Part shown: piece after piece, positions 38,294 to 47,954 of the stretch
Numbering within the stretch: position 1 is the stretch's first letter
Layout: each line of letters begins with the position of its first letter
From: Aquimarina pacifica
GTDB lineage: Bacteria > Bacteroidota > Bacteroidia > Flavobacteriales > Flavobacteriaceae
Reading direction: 5' to 3'
DNA: 64,000 nt
NCBI RefSeq assembly: GCF_000520955.1
Contig: NZ_JACC01000008.1
Coordinates: 1-64,000 of the forward strand
The notes under the pieces: generated by a model
What the model saw: only the letters and a program-made list of their open reading frames with translations
What the model was told of the DNA's origin: nothing
The model's database searches: none
Program-made: the position numbers and the translations under genes

Positions 38294-38619
38294 TATTTTA
38301 ATTTTTTATTCGCATGATGGCGGTCATGATCCCTTTTGGTTTTAATATCCAGCTTTTTATCAAAAGCTTCTTGCAGATTAATACCTGTTTGATTTGCCAG
38401 ACACAAAACTACGAATAACACATCAGCTAATTCCTCTCCGAGGTCTTTATTTTTATCACTTTCTTTTTCGCTTTGTTCTCCGTACCGTCGGGCAATAATT
38501 CTTGCTACTTCTCCTACCTCTTCGGTAAGTTGAGCCATATTGGTCAATTCATTAAAATAACGAACACCATGATTCTTAATCCATTCGTCTACGGCTTGTT
38601 GTGCGTTTTCGATATTCAT
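38293..38619 (-). CDS. MazG-like nucleotide pyrophosphohydrolase
   Basis: A 108-residue all-alpha NTP pyrophosphatase. The metal-binding pattern ExxE..ExxD is seen as LTEEVGEVAR (near 31-40) and LGEELADVLF (near 62-71). It is the short single-domain type, so it would hydrolyse (d)NTPs to monophosphates, perhaps house-cleaning; substrate unknown. It precedes the small membrane protein and aroA in one operon. Confidence 0.88.
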   Translation of the reverse strand: MNIENAQQAVDEWIKNHGVRYFNELTNMAQLTEEVGEVARIIARRYGEQSEKESDKNKDLGEELADVLFVVLCLANQTGINLQEAFDKKLDIKTKRDHDRHHANKKLK

Positions 38620-38622
38620 TTT

Positions 38623-40632
38623 TTATACTTTTTTGAGAACTATTTGTTCATTTTCTTTTTCTACAATCTGATTATAGAATTCTTTGAGATCAGAATAATA
38701 ATTAGAAGATATTAAAGGCCTATTTAGGGTTCTATTTACAGAAACCTGAATCATATTACCAGATATTGTCGTTCGAAATACAAATTTACCCATATTTTCT
38801 GGTAATGCTAAGGCTATATCCTCAGGTTTAGAAACGACTTCATATCCTTTCGGAATTTTAATACTAACAGAAAAATCCCTAGAAAATCCAAATCCAAAAT
38901 CTACAGGATACTTTCGCTCATCCGATTTGAATATATTTTCTTGATTTTTCAAAAATAAAAGAGGAGAAAAAAACAGTTCACCATCAATAACTTCAACTTC
39001 ATTTATAGTTTTAAAGGCAAAAGTTTCGAGAACAGGCTTTTCTAAATCATCAATATTATTATTTTTATACTCTTCAACATTTTCTAAACCATACTTATCT
39101 TTTAATCTGGTAATATACTCATCTTCTTCTTTTAGTGCATTTTCTTCTCTAAAGTCCCGAGCTTCATAAAAGCTATATTGTATTCGCTGCTTTCCAGCAA
39201 TCCTCCCTTCTTCATTTATTTCGCATAACACCATATTTTTTTGTTGGGATATTTTTTTGGGTCTAAACAAAATCATTTCAGAATTTCCTTTTTCTGCTAT
39301 TAACCTTCCAATCCCCTTGATTACCCTATTAGGCAATACATTAGGCTTTCCATATTTATCAGTAGCATCAAGAAATAAAACATCATCATTGATACGTACT
39401 CGAGCAACAACATGATCTAATCCCTGTATGGTCGGAAATATGGACAAGGGCTTATCACTAGTTGTTACAAGCACCGGATTTACTTTTACGCCAGCATACT
39501 TTAACATCCCTATAAGCATCAAATTTATTTCCCCAGAGTTTCCAACTTTTTCTTGATATGGCTTCTTAAGTCCATTTCTTGGAGTTAGCGAATTCCTTTT
39601 GTTCCATGTCATTCTATTTTTTACATAATCATATATAAGATTTGTTTTTTGTAAAGGATTTGAAACACCTCTAATTAATTCATCTATATCCGCTTTAAAA
39701 TATTTTGTTTTTTCGATCTCCCCACCAAAATTAGAGCTTTTGTATGCTCCTCGAGCAATAGCTCCCCAAGTAGTTCCATAGTTTGTAATAGTACTATATG
39801 GAAATTTAGTATACTCTAATTCGAATGCAATACCAGTAATATAATTATTTGGATTCCCTGAATGAGGTTCTATTTTAAATGCGGGGACATTAGTTTCTTG
39901 AATATCATAATTATTCAGAATATAAGGTAATTCTTCATGATATTGTTGCCGTCTCACAGTGTATTGCCCGAACTTAGTTGAACCAGAAAAGACAATTTTA
40001 TCATTCCCCCTAGATTCCTTAAGATGAATAGGTAAAAAACCAATATGCCTCTTTTTAAAATGATAATATTCTGGTATTTGCAAAGAAACATCAATCTTTT
40101 TTATTGGTATTCTGTATTGTAATGCAATGTTATCTATACTTCGATAAAAAGGAGAAATAATTCTATATTTATATTCGATTATTGCACCTTCTTTAATAGC
40201 AGGTAGTGTAAAAGTTACTTTGTTAAAATATTTTGAATCCTCGGCTTTGAAAATACTTTCTTTTTTGAGTTTGGTTTCAACAATTTCATCTCCTTGAAGG
40301 ATGTAAGTTTTTCCGGAAAGTCCAATGATTTTTTCTTCGCTACCTCCATTTTGGTAGAGATATACTACTTCACTTGCATGATCAAACCCATTTTTATTAT
40401 AAAGCTTAATACGCTTATGCACTTGAGTTACGAGCTGAAAACCCAGTGTTTGATCATACTCAAAGGTTATTTTTTTATTTTCATACAATACCGCAGCATT
40501 TGCTGCTTTGTCAATAGAGCATGAACTTTCTAACAACTCTTCTTTTGATACTTTACCATATTTATAATCCTGACAATACGCATTCAGGGACATTAAAATC
40601 ATAGTCCCAAATATTATTCTTAAACTCTTCAT
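38623..40632 (-). CDS. DUF3857/transglutaminase-like exported protein lacking the catalytic Cys
   Basis: A 669-residue protein with signal peptide (ending NAYCQ), an N-terminal DUF3857 domain (about 50-250), a transglutaminase-like core (about 320-450) and a C-terminal beta domain. At the nucleophile position the sequence is VGNSGEINLMLIGML, so the expected Gly-Asp-Cys is Gly-Asn-Ser; the His (LDHVVARV) and Asp (FLDATD) remain. It is probably not a thiol enzyme and may bind peptides or partners. It follows the intact paralogue by eight bases. A real function is unknown. Confidence 0.85.
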   Translation of the reverse strand: MKSLRIIFGTMILMSLNAYCQDYKYGKVSKEELLESSCSIDKAANAAVLYENKKITFEYDQTLGFQLVTQVHKRIKLYNKNGFDHASEVVYLYQNGGSEEKIIGLSGKTYILQGDEIVETKLKKESIFKAEDSKYFNKVTFTLPAIKEGAIIEYKYRIISPFYRSIDNIALQYRIPIKKIDVSLQIPEYYHFKKRHIGFLPIHLKESRGNDKIVFSGSTKFGQYTVRRQQYHEELPYILNNYDIQETNVPAFKIEPHSGNPNNYITGIAFELEYTKFPYSTITNYGTTWGAIARGAYKSSNFGGEIEKTKYFKADIDELIRGVSNPLQKTNLIYDYVKNRMTWNKRNSLTPRNGLKKPYQEKVGNSGEINLMLIGMLKYAGVKVNPVLVTTSDKPLSIFPTIQGLDHVVARVRINDDVLFLDATDKYGKPNVLPNRVIKGIGRLIAEKGNSEMILFRPKKISQQKNMVLCEINEEGRIAGKQRIQYSFYEARDFREENALKEEDEYITRLKDKYGLENVEEYKNNNIDDLEKPVLETFAFKTINEVEVIDGELFFSPLLFLKNQENIFKSDERKYPVDFGFGFSRDFSVSIKIPKGYEVVSKPEDIALALPENMGKFVFRTTISGNMIQVSVNRTLNRPLISSNYYSDLKEFYNQIVEKENEQIVLKKV

Positions 40633-40640
40633 ATATATAT

Positions 40641-42554
40641 TTATACTTGTTTTAATACAATTCTCGTTTGATCTATTTTTCTAATTTCTTCTCTAAACTT
40701 GCGATACTCTTCATATTTTTCTTTGGGAAATACACCATCCAAAATTTTTAAAAACTTTGTGAATTTAAGTTCAGATTCATTTATTTTTTCTAGCGCATAT
40801 GTATAAGTTCCAAACTCTGATTCTAATGATTTTTTTTCAGGAAGTGTTGTTATTATATATCCATCAGGCAATATTAATATAGACTCGTCTTTATGAACAT
40901 ATCCTCTATCGATTACCAATGGGTTTTTTCTACTAGCATATTTTGGTAACTCGACTTTATCCAAATTAAATGCATTGGGATAGAGCAATAACCTATTTCC
41001 TGCTTTTTTGGTAAAAGCATTACAGGATACATTAATTTCTTCTGTAAATGCGACTGTATCTTTGTCGTCACTGTACTTTAGACCATTTACGTCCAACCCA
41101 TTAATATAGTTCCAATGTTTTTTATAATACATTTTTTGATCTTTGGGTTCTTGGTATTGAATTGTATAATGCCAATCATATTGTAATCCTTTAGAAACCC
41201 TTTTAATATAAGCTACCATAGACTTATCCGCATTAAGTATAATTTTTGACTCCGTAGTCAACAGATTTTCTTCAGGCTCATATTTTTTTGTTCTTCTAAT
41301 TTCTCCACCAGAAGGTTTTACAACTAAAACATCTCTATTATCAGTAAAATCACCTATAAAATTAAAGGGCAATGTTTGACTTGTGCATTCTAACCAAATA
41401 TCTTCCTCCTCATCTCGAATATTCAGGATGACATGATCCCCTTGCATCGAAGCAAATTCCGCATCTATATCTCTTCGCTTATTCGCATATACAACGGTGT
41501 AAAAGGATTCTATATCCTGACTACTAAGTAATGCTTTGGTATAATTTGTAAGCGCTTTACAATCCCCATATCCTAAACGGTCTACATCTGCTGCAGGCAT
41601 TGGCATCCATCCACCGATACCTAATTGCACACTCACATAGCGTGTCTTACCTTGTACATATTCATAGATGCGCTTAGCTTTCTCCTTTTTTGTTGTGGCA
41701 TCAGCAACCAATTCAGAAACTTTTTGAATTGTAGATTCGGGTAATCTATCTCTACCCGAAATCAAATTCGAGTATTGCCATTTGCCCATTGACTCCCAAT
41801 CATGTATCGACCCCCTTATACCCTCTAAAGAAAAGTCACTTAAGGCTATAAAAACTTTTGGAACCAACTCTGAATAGGATGGACCTAACTTTTCTGACAC
41901 TCTTGTAGGAATATCAGAAAGAGAAAAATGCAACCCTTGGGATGTTTTCTTCTTTTCTATATCATAGTTTTCTAAATTTTTTTCTTTAATTCTAAAAGGA
42001 ATCTCGTTAGGGTTAATAATAGCATACGATGATTTTTCTACTGCTAACTTATATGCAATCAAAGGATCCCATGGTCTTATAAATGCTGTTGAAGATTTCT
42101 CTACTTCACTCTCAAAAACCAACGTATATGGATACACTGTAGGAGTATAATTAAAATACTTAACTCTATCATCTCGTGCTAACGAAAAACCATCGTATAC
42201 ACTTTGATCAATAAAGTCTTTCTTTTTATATTTTTTAATCTCTTTTCCCGAAGCATCATAAACTACTGCTTCTAACTTTCGTATTTTTGTAGAAGGGTCA
42301 TATCCCTCATACGAATCTGCATATCTTTTACCAGATTTGTTAAACACAGTAACAATTCTTTTGGTCTTAATGACCATAGAACTTACCGAATTGATTTCTA
42401 TAACTATTTTTTCTGATCGAACAACCGCATTGGCATTTTTGATAAGAGAAGTATCTATTGAAGATACCTTCATGTTCATTTCTTCTTGTGCTGAGACATT
42501 GGCACATACCAATATACTAACAGCTACAAGGACTTGTAGTAGTATTCTTTGCAT
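40641..42554 (-). CDS. DUF3857/transglutaminase domain exported protein
   Basis: A 637-residue paralogue of the next gene, with signal peptide (NVSAQ), DUF3857 (about 45-240) and a transglutaminase core with a full triad: Cys in YGDCKALTNY (near 331), His in GDHVILNI and Glu/Asp in WLECTS. A C-terminal beta domain follows. Transglutaminase-like cores of this sort are thiol proteases or cross-linking enzymes; no substrate is known. It forms a two-gene unit with the Cys-less copy, which suggests the proteins act together in the periplasm. Confidence 0.88.
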   Translation of the reverse strand: MQRILLQVLVAVSILVCANVSAQEEMNMKVSSIDTSLIKNANAVVRSEKIVIEINSVSSMVIKTKRIVTVFNKSGKRYADSYEGYDPSTKIRKLEAVVYDASGKEIKKYKKKDFIDQSVYDGFSLARDDRVKYFNYTPTVYPYTLVFESEVEKSSTAFIRPWDPLIAYKLAVEKSSYAIINPNEIPFRIKEKNLENYDIEKKKTSQGLHFSLSDIPTRVSEKLGPSYSELVPKVFIALSDFSLEGIRGSIHDWESMGKWQYSNLISGRDRLPESTIQKVSELVADATTKKEKAKRIYEYVQGKTRYVSVQLGIGGWMPMPAADVDRLGYGDCKALTNYTKALLSSQDIESFYTVVYANKRRDIDAEFASMQGDHVILNIRDEEEDIWLECTSQTLPFNFIGDFTDNRDVLVVKPSGGEIRRTKKYEPEENLLTTESKIILNADKSMVAYIKRVSKGLQYDWHYTIQYQEPKDQKMYYKKHWNYINGLDVNGLKYSDDKDTVAFTEEINVSCNAFTKKAGNRLLLYPNAFNLDKVELPKYASRKNPLVIDRGYVHKDESILILPDGYIITTLPEKKSLESEFGTYTYALEKINESELKFTKFLKILDGVFPKEKYEEYRKFREEIRKIDQTRIVLKQV

Positions 42555-42583
42555 ATAAATTTATTTTGGGGGGTAGGACTTTT

Positions 42584-43036
42584 TTATTCTTTACTTTTTG
42601 TGTCAATGACTATCGTAACAGGACCATCATTAAGCAAGGATACTTTCATATCGGCGCCAAAGATACCTGTGCCAACTTTTTTATCCAAATCTATTTCTAA
42701 CTGTTTTATAAAACTTTCATATCTAGGTATCGCAATATCAGGCTTTGCCGCCCTGATATAACTTGGCCTATTCCCTTTCTTAGTACTCGCATGCAATGTA
42801 AATTGACTAACAACAATCACACCTCCGTTAATCTCTTTCACATTCTTATTCATAACACCGCTTTCGTCGCCAAATATTCTTAAACGCGCTATCTTTCCTG
42901 ACAACCAATCAATATCTTCTTGTGTATCCTCATTGACAATACCAACAAGAATAAGCAATCCTTGATTTATTTTTGAGATTACCTTATGATCAACAGTTAC
43001 AGAAGCTTCAGACACTCTTTGAATTACCGCTTTCAT
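42584..43036 (-). CDS. dtd: D-aminoacyl-tRNA deacylase
   Basis: Removes D-amino acids (and glycine mischarged on tRNA-Ala) from tRNA. The two active-site motifs SQFTLHAS and NDGPVTI that form the dimer-interface pocket are intact, and the opening MKAVIQRVSEASVTV is typical. Length 150 is standard. It lies between rsgA and the DUF3857 pair, 29 bases from the latter. Confidence 0.97.
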   Translation of the reverse strand: MKAVIQRVSEASVTVDHKVISKINQGLLILVGIVNEDTQEDIDWLSGKIARLRIFGDESGVMNKNVKEINGGVIVVSQFTLHASTKKGNRPSYIRAAKPDIAIPRYESFIKQLEIDLDKKVGTGIFGADMKVSLLNDGPVTIVIDTKSKE

Positions 43037-43119
43037 CTATTTTTTTTACAATTAAAATCCTGTTTCTATAAAGTAAGTGTCAGTACTTTCAAAATTGTTA
43101 CCATCAAACCTTAAAAAAA

Positions 43120-44070
43120 TTATTCTTCGGTATAATTATTTTTCCTGTAGTGTTCTTCTTCTCCTTCAAGAATCTGCAAATAACTCTTATATCTAGACCA
43201 GGCTATCTCCTCATTATCCAGAGCTTGTTTAACAGCACATTTTGGTTCATTAATATGAAGACAGTTGTTAAACTTGCACTCACTTTTTAATTCAAAAAAT
43301 TCGGGAAAATAATCTCCTAATTCTTCTTTCTCCATATCAACCACTCCAAACCCCTTAATTCCTGGGGTATCAATTATTTTAGCTCCAAAACTCAGGTCAT
43401 ACATTTCTGCAAAAGTGGTTGTGTGCTGACCTTGTTGATGTTGATCACTAATCTCTGCTGTTTTTAAAAACATCCCATCTTCTATGGCATTTACCAATGT
43501 AGATTTACCAACACCACTATGTCCAGAAAACATACTTACCTTATCCTGCATTACCTCTTTTACTTTATCTACATTTTTTCCTGTTTTAGCCGATATACCT
43601 ATACATTCATATCCTACTTTTCTATAAAGTGCTGCTAGATATTTGATTTCTAACAATTCCTCTTCTGTATAGGAATCGATTTTATTAAAAAGCAACACAG
43701 CTCTAATTCCGTATGCTTCTGCAGTAACCAAAAAACGATCTATAAATGTTGTAAATGTTGTGGGATTGTTTAAAGTCACTAATAAAAACACTAAATCAAT
43801 ATTAGATGCAATAATATGTGTCTGTTTAGAAAGGTTTACTGATTTTCTTATGATATAATTCTGTCGCTCATGAATATACTCTATCACTCCCGTTTCGGAA
43901 TCATTATTCGTTTCGACCTTAAAATCCACCAAATCACCAACGGCAACCGGATTTGTACTCTTAATACCTTTAATCCGAAATTTCCCCTTAATACGACATT
44001 CGTACACTCTTCCTGTGGTACTCTTAACGGTATACCAACTTCCTGTAGATTTATAAACAATTCCTGTCAT
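43120..44070 (-). CDS. rsgA: Small ribosomal subunit biogenesis GTPase RsgA
   Basis: Circularly permuted GTPase acting late in 30S maturation. An OB-fold at about 1-70 is followed by G4 FNKIDSY (near 130), G1 GHSGVGKSTLVNAI (near 183) and G3 DTPGIKGFG (near 235), the permuted order that marks the family. The C-terminal zinc motif is CKFNNCLHINEPKC. Length 316 is usual. A near-consensus -7 (CATCTTTG) lies just before the ATG. Confidence 0.96.
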   Translation of the reverse strand: MTGIVYKSTGSWYTVKSTTGRVYECRIKGKFRIKGIKSTNPVAVGDLVDFKVETNNDSETGVIEYIHERQNYIIRKSVNLSKQTHIIASNIDLVFLLVTLNNPTTFTTFIDRFLVTAEAYGIRAVLLFNKIDSYTEEELLEIKYLAALYRKVGYECIGISAKTGKNVDKVKEVMQDKVSMFSGHSGVGKSTLVNAIEDGMFLKTAEISDQHQQGQHTTTFAEMYDLSFGAKIIDTPGIKGFGVVDMEKEELGDYFPEFFELKSECKFNNCLHINEPKCAVKQALDNEEIAWSRYKSYLQILEGEEEHYRKNNYTEE

Positions 44071-44208
44071 GAGTACAAAGATGCGAATATTAATATTTTT
44101 GTAGGGTTAATTTTTTTTCTAATTAAAAAAAACGTAACCTTGATATACAATTTTTTGGCACAGCTATTGTAGAATAATCAAAAATTAATCTAATAAATCT
44201 AAAACATT

Positions 44209-44661
44209 ATGAAAAAAACTTTATTATTTCTTGCACTAATCGTTCTTGGTTTCAATTCTTCTTTTGCACAAAAAGAATACAAAATAATAACGGTCATAGA
44301 ATCTATTGTACCTAATGGGTTAGGTAGATCAAGAATGCTATCTTCTAATGAAGCTAGAGATTACAAAGAGTATACATCTACTCGTACGGGAGAAGATGAT
44401 AAAAGAAATAAATCGGATCGTGGAGAAATTCGTGTAAAAGGTTTTGATGAAACTAAACTTTTAAACTTCTACAATATCGGAGGAATTCGTTTTCAGAACA
44501 TAGTAGCAAATGACGCTATTGTCACTTCTAAGCTTAATGCCATGTCAGCCGAAGGTTGGTCATTAGACTTTGTTAATTCTGGTGTAGAAAGTGTTGGAGG
44601 AAAAGATGACAAAAATGGAATCTATGTAACTCGTTATACTTTTTCGAGAAACAAACAATAA
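44209..44661 (+). CDS. Small exported protein of unknown function
   Basis: 150 residues with a clear signal peptide (MKKTLLFLALIVLGFNSSFAQ). The mature part is polar (EYKIITVIESIVPNGLGRSR, NAMSAEGWSLDFVNSGVES). The motif with MSAEGWSL resembles small DUF4177-like domains, but I cannot assign it with confidence. A single-gene unit, divergent from rsgA and closed by the bidirectional terminator at 44679-44718. Confidence 0.75.
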   Translation: MKKTLLFLALIVLGFNSSFAQKEYKIITVIESIVPNGLGRSRMLSSNEARDYKEYTSTRTGEDDKRNKSDRGEIRVKGFDETKLLNFYNIGGIRFQNIVANDAIVTSKLNAMSAEGWSLDFVNSGVESVGGKDDKNGIYVTRYTFSRNKQ

Positions 44662-44678
44662 CATTTTTTTGATATTAC

Positions 44679-44718
44679 AAAGAAATCCCCTGTTATACAG
44701 ATAACAGGGGATTTCTTT
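44679..44718. terminator. Bidirectional terminator between converging genes
   Basis: An 18-bp perfect stem (44679-44696 with 44701-44718) around a four-base loop, flanked by A and T tracts on either side. It ends the small exported protein gene on the plus strand and the aromatic operon on the minus strand. Confidence 0.9.
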
Positions 44719-44740
44719 TTTCTAAGTAACATTCAGAGTT

Positions 44741-45823
44741 TTATCCTCGGGCTACTTTTTCTTGATGATTAATTGATTCTTGGTGAATGGCTTTGTAAAT
44801 TCTAAGAATAAACTCTTCGCTTAATCCATTTTCTTCTCCTTCGAGAATCATTTTCCCTAAAATTTCATTCCATCTTTTTGATTGTAAAATAGCCACATTT
44901 TGTTTTGCTTTTACTTTACCTATTTCGTCAGAAATTTTCATTCTTTTTGACAACACCTCTAACAATTGATTATCAGCAATATCAATTTTTGCTCTTAACT
45001 CTCCCAGAGCCTTTTGATACGCTTCATCAACACCTACTTCCTTTCGAATTTTTAGATCTTTCATGTGCTGAACTAAAGTTTCTGGAGTAATTTGTTGTTT
45101 TGCATCACTCCAAGCATTATCAGGATCATAATGAGTCTCTACTATAAGCCCATCAAAGTTAAGGTCTAATGCTGTTTGAGAAAGATCAAAAATCAAATCT
45201 CTTCTTCCCGCAATATGCGACGGATCAAGGATCAGAGGTAAATCAGGAAAACGATTTTGCAAATCGATAGGTATTTGCCATTCTGGAATATTACGATATT
45301 TTGTTTTCTCATAGGTAGAGAATCCTCTATGGATTACACCAAGGTTTTTGACATCACATGTATAAAAACGCTCAACCGCACCTAACCAAAGTGACAAATC
45401 TGGATTGATTGGATTTTTAATTAATACTGGATTATCAATGCCTCTACATGCTTCAGCAATATCCTGAACAATAAAAGGTGACACTGTACTTCTTGCACCA
45501 ATCCAAAGTACATCTACTCCATGTTCTAATGCCAATTCTACATGATGCGGATTTGCGACTTCTGTAGCAATCTTCATCCCTGTTTCTTCTTTTGCTCTTT
45601 GCAACCATTTCAACCCTAATGCTCCAACACCTTCAAAATTTCCAGGTCGAGTTCTTGGTTTCCAAATCCCAGCACGTAATACCGTTGCATCAGAATCCTT
45701 TAATTGATGCGCTATTTTAAGTACCTGATCTTCAGTTTCTGCACTACAAGGACCACCAATTACTAATGGGTGTTCGAGATTATAATCATCAAGCCAATTT
45801 CTAAGTTCTTTCTTATTTTCCAT
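44741..45823 (-). CDS. Bifunctional DAHP synthase / chorismate mutase
   Basis: Residues 1-265 are a type I DAHP synthase, first step of the shikimate pathway (GGPCSAETEDQVL, AGIWKPRTRPGNFEGVG, DPSHIAGRRDL). Residues about 270-350 are an AroQ-type chorismate mutase (LGELRAKIDIADNQLLEVLSKRMKISDEIGKVK). A C-terminal mutase domain on DAHP synthase is characteristic of Bacteroidota and makes prephenate-sensitive feedback likely. Last gene of the phe/tyr operon, 87 bases after tyrA. It supplies both the entry step and the branch point chorismate to prephenate. Confidence 0.95.
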   Translation of the reverse strand: MENKKELRNWLDDYNLEHPLVIGGPCSAETEDQVLKIAHQLKDSDATVLRAGIWKPRTRPGNFEGVGALGLKWLQRAKEETGMKIATEVANPHHVELALEHGVDVLWIGARSTVSPFIVQDIAEACRGIDNPVLIKNPINPDLSLWLGAVERFYTCDVKNLGVIHRGFSTYEKTKYRNIPEWQIPIDLQNRFPDLPLILDPSHIAGRRDLIFDLSQTALDLNFDGLIVETHYDPDNAWSDAKQQITPETLVQHMKDLKIRKEVGVDEAYQKALGELRAKIDIADNQLLEVLSKRMKISDEIGKVKAKQNVAILQSKRWNEILGKMILEGEENGLSEEFILRIYKAIHQESINHQEKVARG

Positions 45824-45910
45824 TTTTTATTTTATTCTTTTATTATTTATCTGTGTTAATATATTGGGTTTATTGTATACTAGATTTTTCTTATTGCATA
45901 TCATATCTTT

Positions 45911-46759
45911 TTAATTAATTCCTTTCAAAATAGTTTTAATATGGTTCGTGTCTTCCATTTCTTGATAAATCTGATCAAAAGCATCTTCTTTCATCAGTCT
46001 TCGAAACTTTTCTAAATTGGCGATATATTCTTCTAATGTTTCGATTACATTATCTTTATTATGCCTAAAAATTGGTGCCCACATGGCTGGTGAACTTTTT
46101 GCTAACCGAACGGTGGATGCAAAACCACTACCTGCCATATCAAAAATATCTCGTTCATTTTTTTCTTTATCAATCACGGTTTTACCTAACATAAAAGAAC
46201 TGATGTGTGATAAATGAGAAACATATGCAATATGTTTATCGTGCGATGCCGGATCCATATATCGAATTCGCATGCCTAATCTCGAGAAAATCTCCATTCC
46301 TCGTTCTTGCAATTTAAATGCTGTTTTTTCTACTTCACAAATAATATTAGTTTTACCTCTATACAAATTTGCAATAGCAGCCTGAGGGCCTGAGAATTCG
46401 GTACCTGCAATAGGATGTACTGCAAGATAATTTCTTCTTTTTACGTGATCAGAAACTGTTTGACATAACTTTTCTTTCGTTGAGCCAACATCAAAAACCA
46501 AACAGTCTTCATTGATTTTATCCAATATTATAGGTAAAACTTCGACAGTTGCATCTACGGGTATTGCAATAATAACTACATCTGCACTTTTTATATCATC
46601 AATACTCGACTTATAATCAATAAGACCTAATGCTAATGCTTCATCAAGATTATCTTCATTTTTATCTATACCATAGATCGAAGCCTCATTAAATGTTGCC
46701 TTTATATCTATTGCAAAAGAGCCTCCTATTAATCCTATTCCGGTTATGAATACATTCAT
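45911..46759 (-). CDS. tyrA: Prephenate dehydrogenase TyrA
   Basis: NAD(P)-dependent oxidative decarboxylation of prephenate to 4-hydroxyphenylpyruvate, the tyrosine branch. The Rossmann loop GIGLIGGSFAID is at residues 7-18, and AVHPIAGTEFSGP carries the catalytic His. VSHLSHISSFML is the second conserved block. At 282 residues there is no ACT or mutase domain. It lies five bases from the aminotransferase gene. Confidence 0.95.
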   Translation of the reverse strand: MNVFITGIGLIGGSFAIDIKATFNEASIYGIDKNEDNLDEALALGLIDYKSSIDDIKSADVVIIAIPVDATVEVLPIILDKINEDCLVFDVGSTKEKLCQTVSDHVKRRNYLAVHPIAGTEFSGPQAAIANLYRGKTNIICEVEKTAFKLQERGMEIFSRLGMRIRYMDPASHDKHIAYVSHLSHISSFMLGKTVIDKEKNERDIFDMAGSGFASTVRLAKSSPAMWAPIFRHNKDNVIETLEEYIANLEKFRRLMKEDAFDQIYQEMEDTNHIKTILKGIN

Positions 46760-46763
46760 TTAT

Positions 46764-47954
46764 TTACGATTTTGATATAGTATTACTAGTAAACTGCAAT
46801 TCTTTATGCTTAAACCTTCTTATTGCTTCATTTATATTTTCTACTGTTACACAAAGAGAGAATCTAATATATCCTTTGCCGTTACTTCCGAAAATATCTC
46901 CTGGTGTAATGAATATATCCTGCTGATATAAGATTGCATCGATGAACTCAATAGCATCTATACCTCGAGGAAGTTTAGCCCATACAAACATGCCTTTTGC
47001 ATTCTCATCATAGGTGCAGCCCAATAAAGAAGCTAACTCCCATATTAACACCCTTCTTTTTGTATAAATGGCATTCATTTTATCATACCAATCATCAGAA
47101 ATATGCAATGCCGAAATCGCTCCCCGCTGAATCCCTTGAAACATCCCACTGTCCATATTACTTTTAACTTTCAGAATGGCTTCTATTTTATCAGCACTCC
47201 CATTAACCATTCCTACACGCCATCCTGCCATATTAAAAGTTTTGCTCAAAGAATTTAACTCTAAGGCTACGTCTTTTGCCCCTTCTACCGACAAAATACT
47301 TAAAGGGCTATCATTTAGGACAAAACTATACGGATTGTCATGCACTAATAGAATGCTATGTTTTTTAGCAAAATCGATCATTTTTTTAAACAACTCAACA
47401 CTACCTGATGCTCCAGTTGGCATATTGGGATAATTGACCCACATAATTTTCACTTTGCTCAAATTCATTTTTGAAAGACTATGAAAATCGGGTTCCCAAT
47501 TCGTATCCTCTTTTAAATCATAAAAAACAGGGGTTGCTCCCACTAAGTTAGTAACAGAAGTATATGTTGGGTATCCAGGGTTAGGTACTAACACCTCATC
47601 TCCTTCATTAAGATATGCCAATGATATATGCATAATCCCTTCTTTTGATCCCATTAATGGTAAAATTTCATTTTCGGGATTTAGGGATACCTGATATTTA
47701 TCTTTATAAAAATCAGCTATTGCTCTTCTCAGTTCTGGCAATCCTTGATAGCTTTGATACTTATGAGCTCCCTCTTTACCGACTGCGTCTCGAATAGATT
47801 GTAACACTTCTTTTGGCGGGTCTAAATCAGGACTACCAATAGCCATATTAAGAACTGGTTTTCCCGAAGCCACAAGTGCTCTAACTTCTCTTAATTTTTT
47901 AGAAAAATAATATTCCTCTACGGTCTCTAGTCTTTTTGCGGTTTGAATGTTCAT
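46764..47954 (-). CDS. Class I/II PLP-dependent aminotransferase
   Basis: A 396-residue fold-type I aminotransferase. The PLP Lys is in LNSLSKTFNMAGWRVG; PNPGYPTYTS and NYPNMPTGA are typical. The place between pheA and tyrA makes transamination of phenylpyruvate and hydroxyphenylpyruvate (or of prephenate) the likely job. It overlaps pheA by four bases (ATGA). Substrate range cannot be read from sequence alone. Confidence 0.9.
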   Translation of the reverse strand: MNIQTAKRLETVEEYYFSKKLREVRALVASGKPVLNMAIGSPDLDPPKEVLQSIRDAVGKEGAHKYQSYQGLPELRRAIADFYKDKYQVSLNPENEILPLMGSKEGIMHISLAYLNEGDEVLVPNPGYPTYTSVTNLVGATPVFYDLKEDTNWEPDFHSLSKMNLSKVKIMWVNYPNMPTGASGSVELFKKMIDFAKKHSILLVHDNPYSFVLNDSPLSILSVEGAKDVALELNSLSKTFNMAGWRVGMVNGSADKIEAILKVKSNMDSGMFQGIQRGAISALHISDDWYDKMNAIYTKRRVLIWELASLLGCTYDENAKGMFVWAKLPRGIDAIEFIDAILYQQDIFITPGDIFGSNGKGYIRFSLCVTVENINEAIRRFKHKELQFTSNTISKS

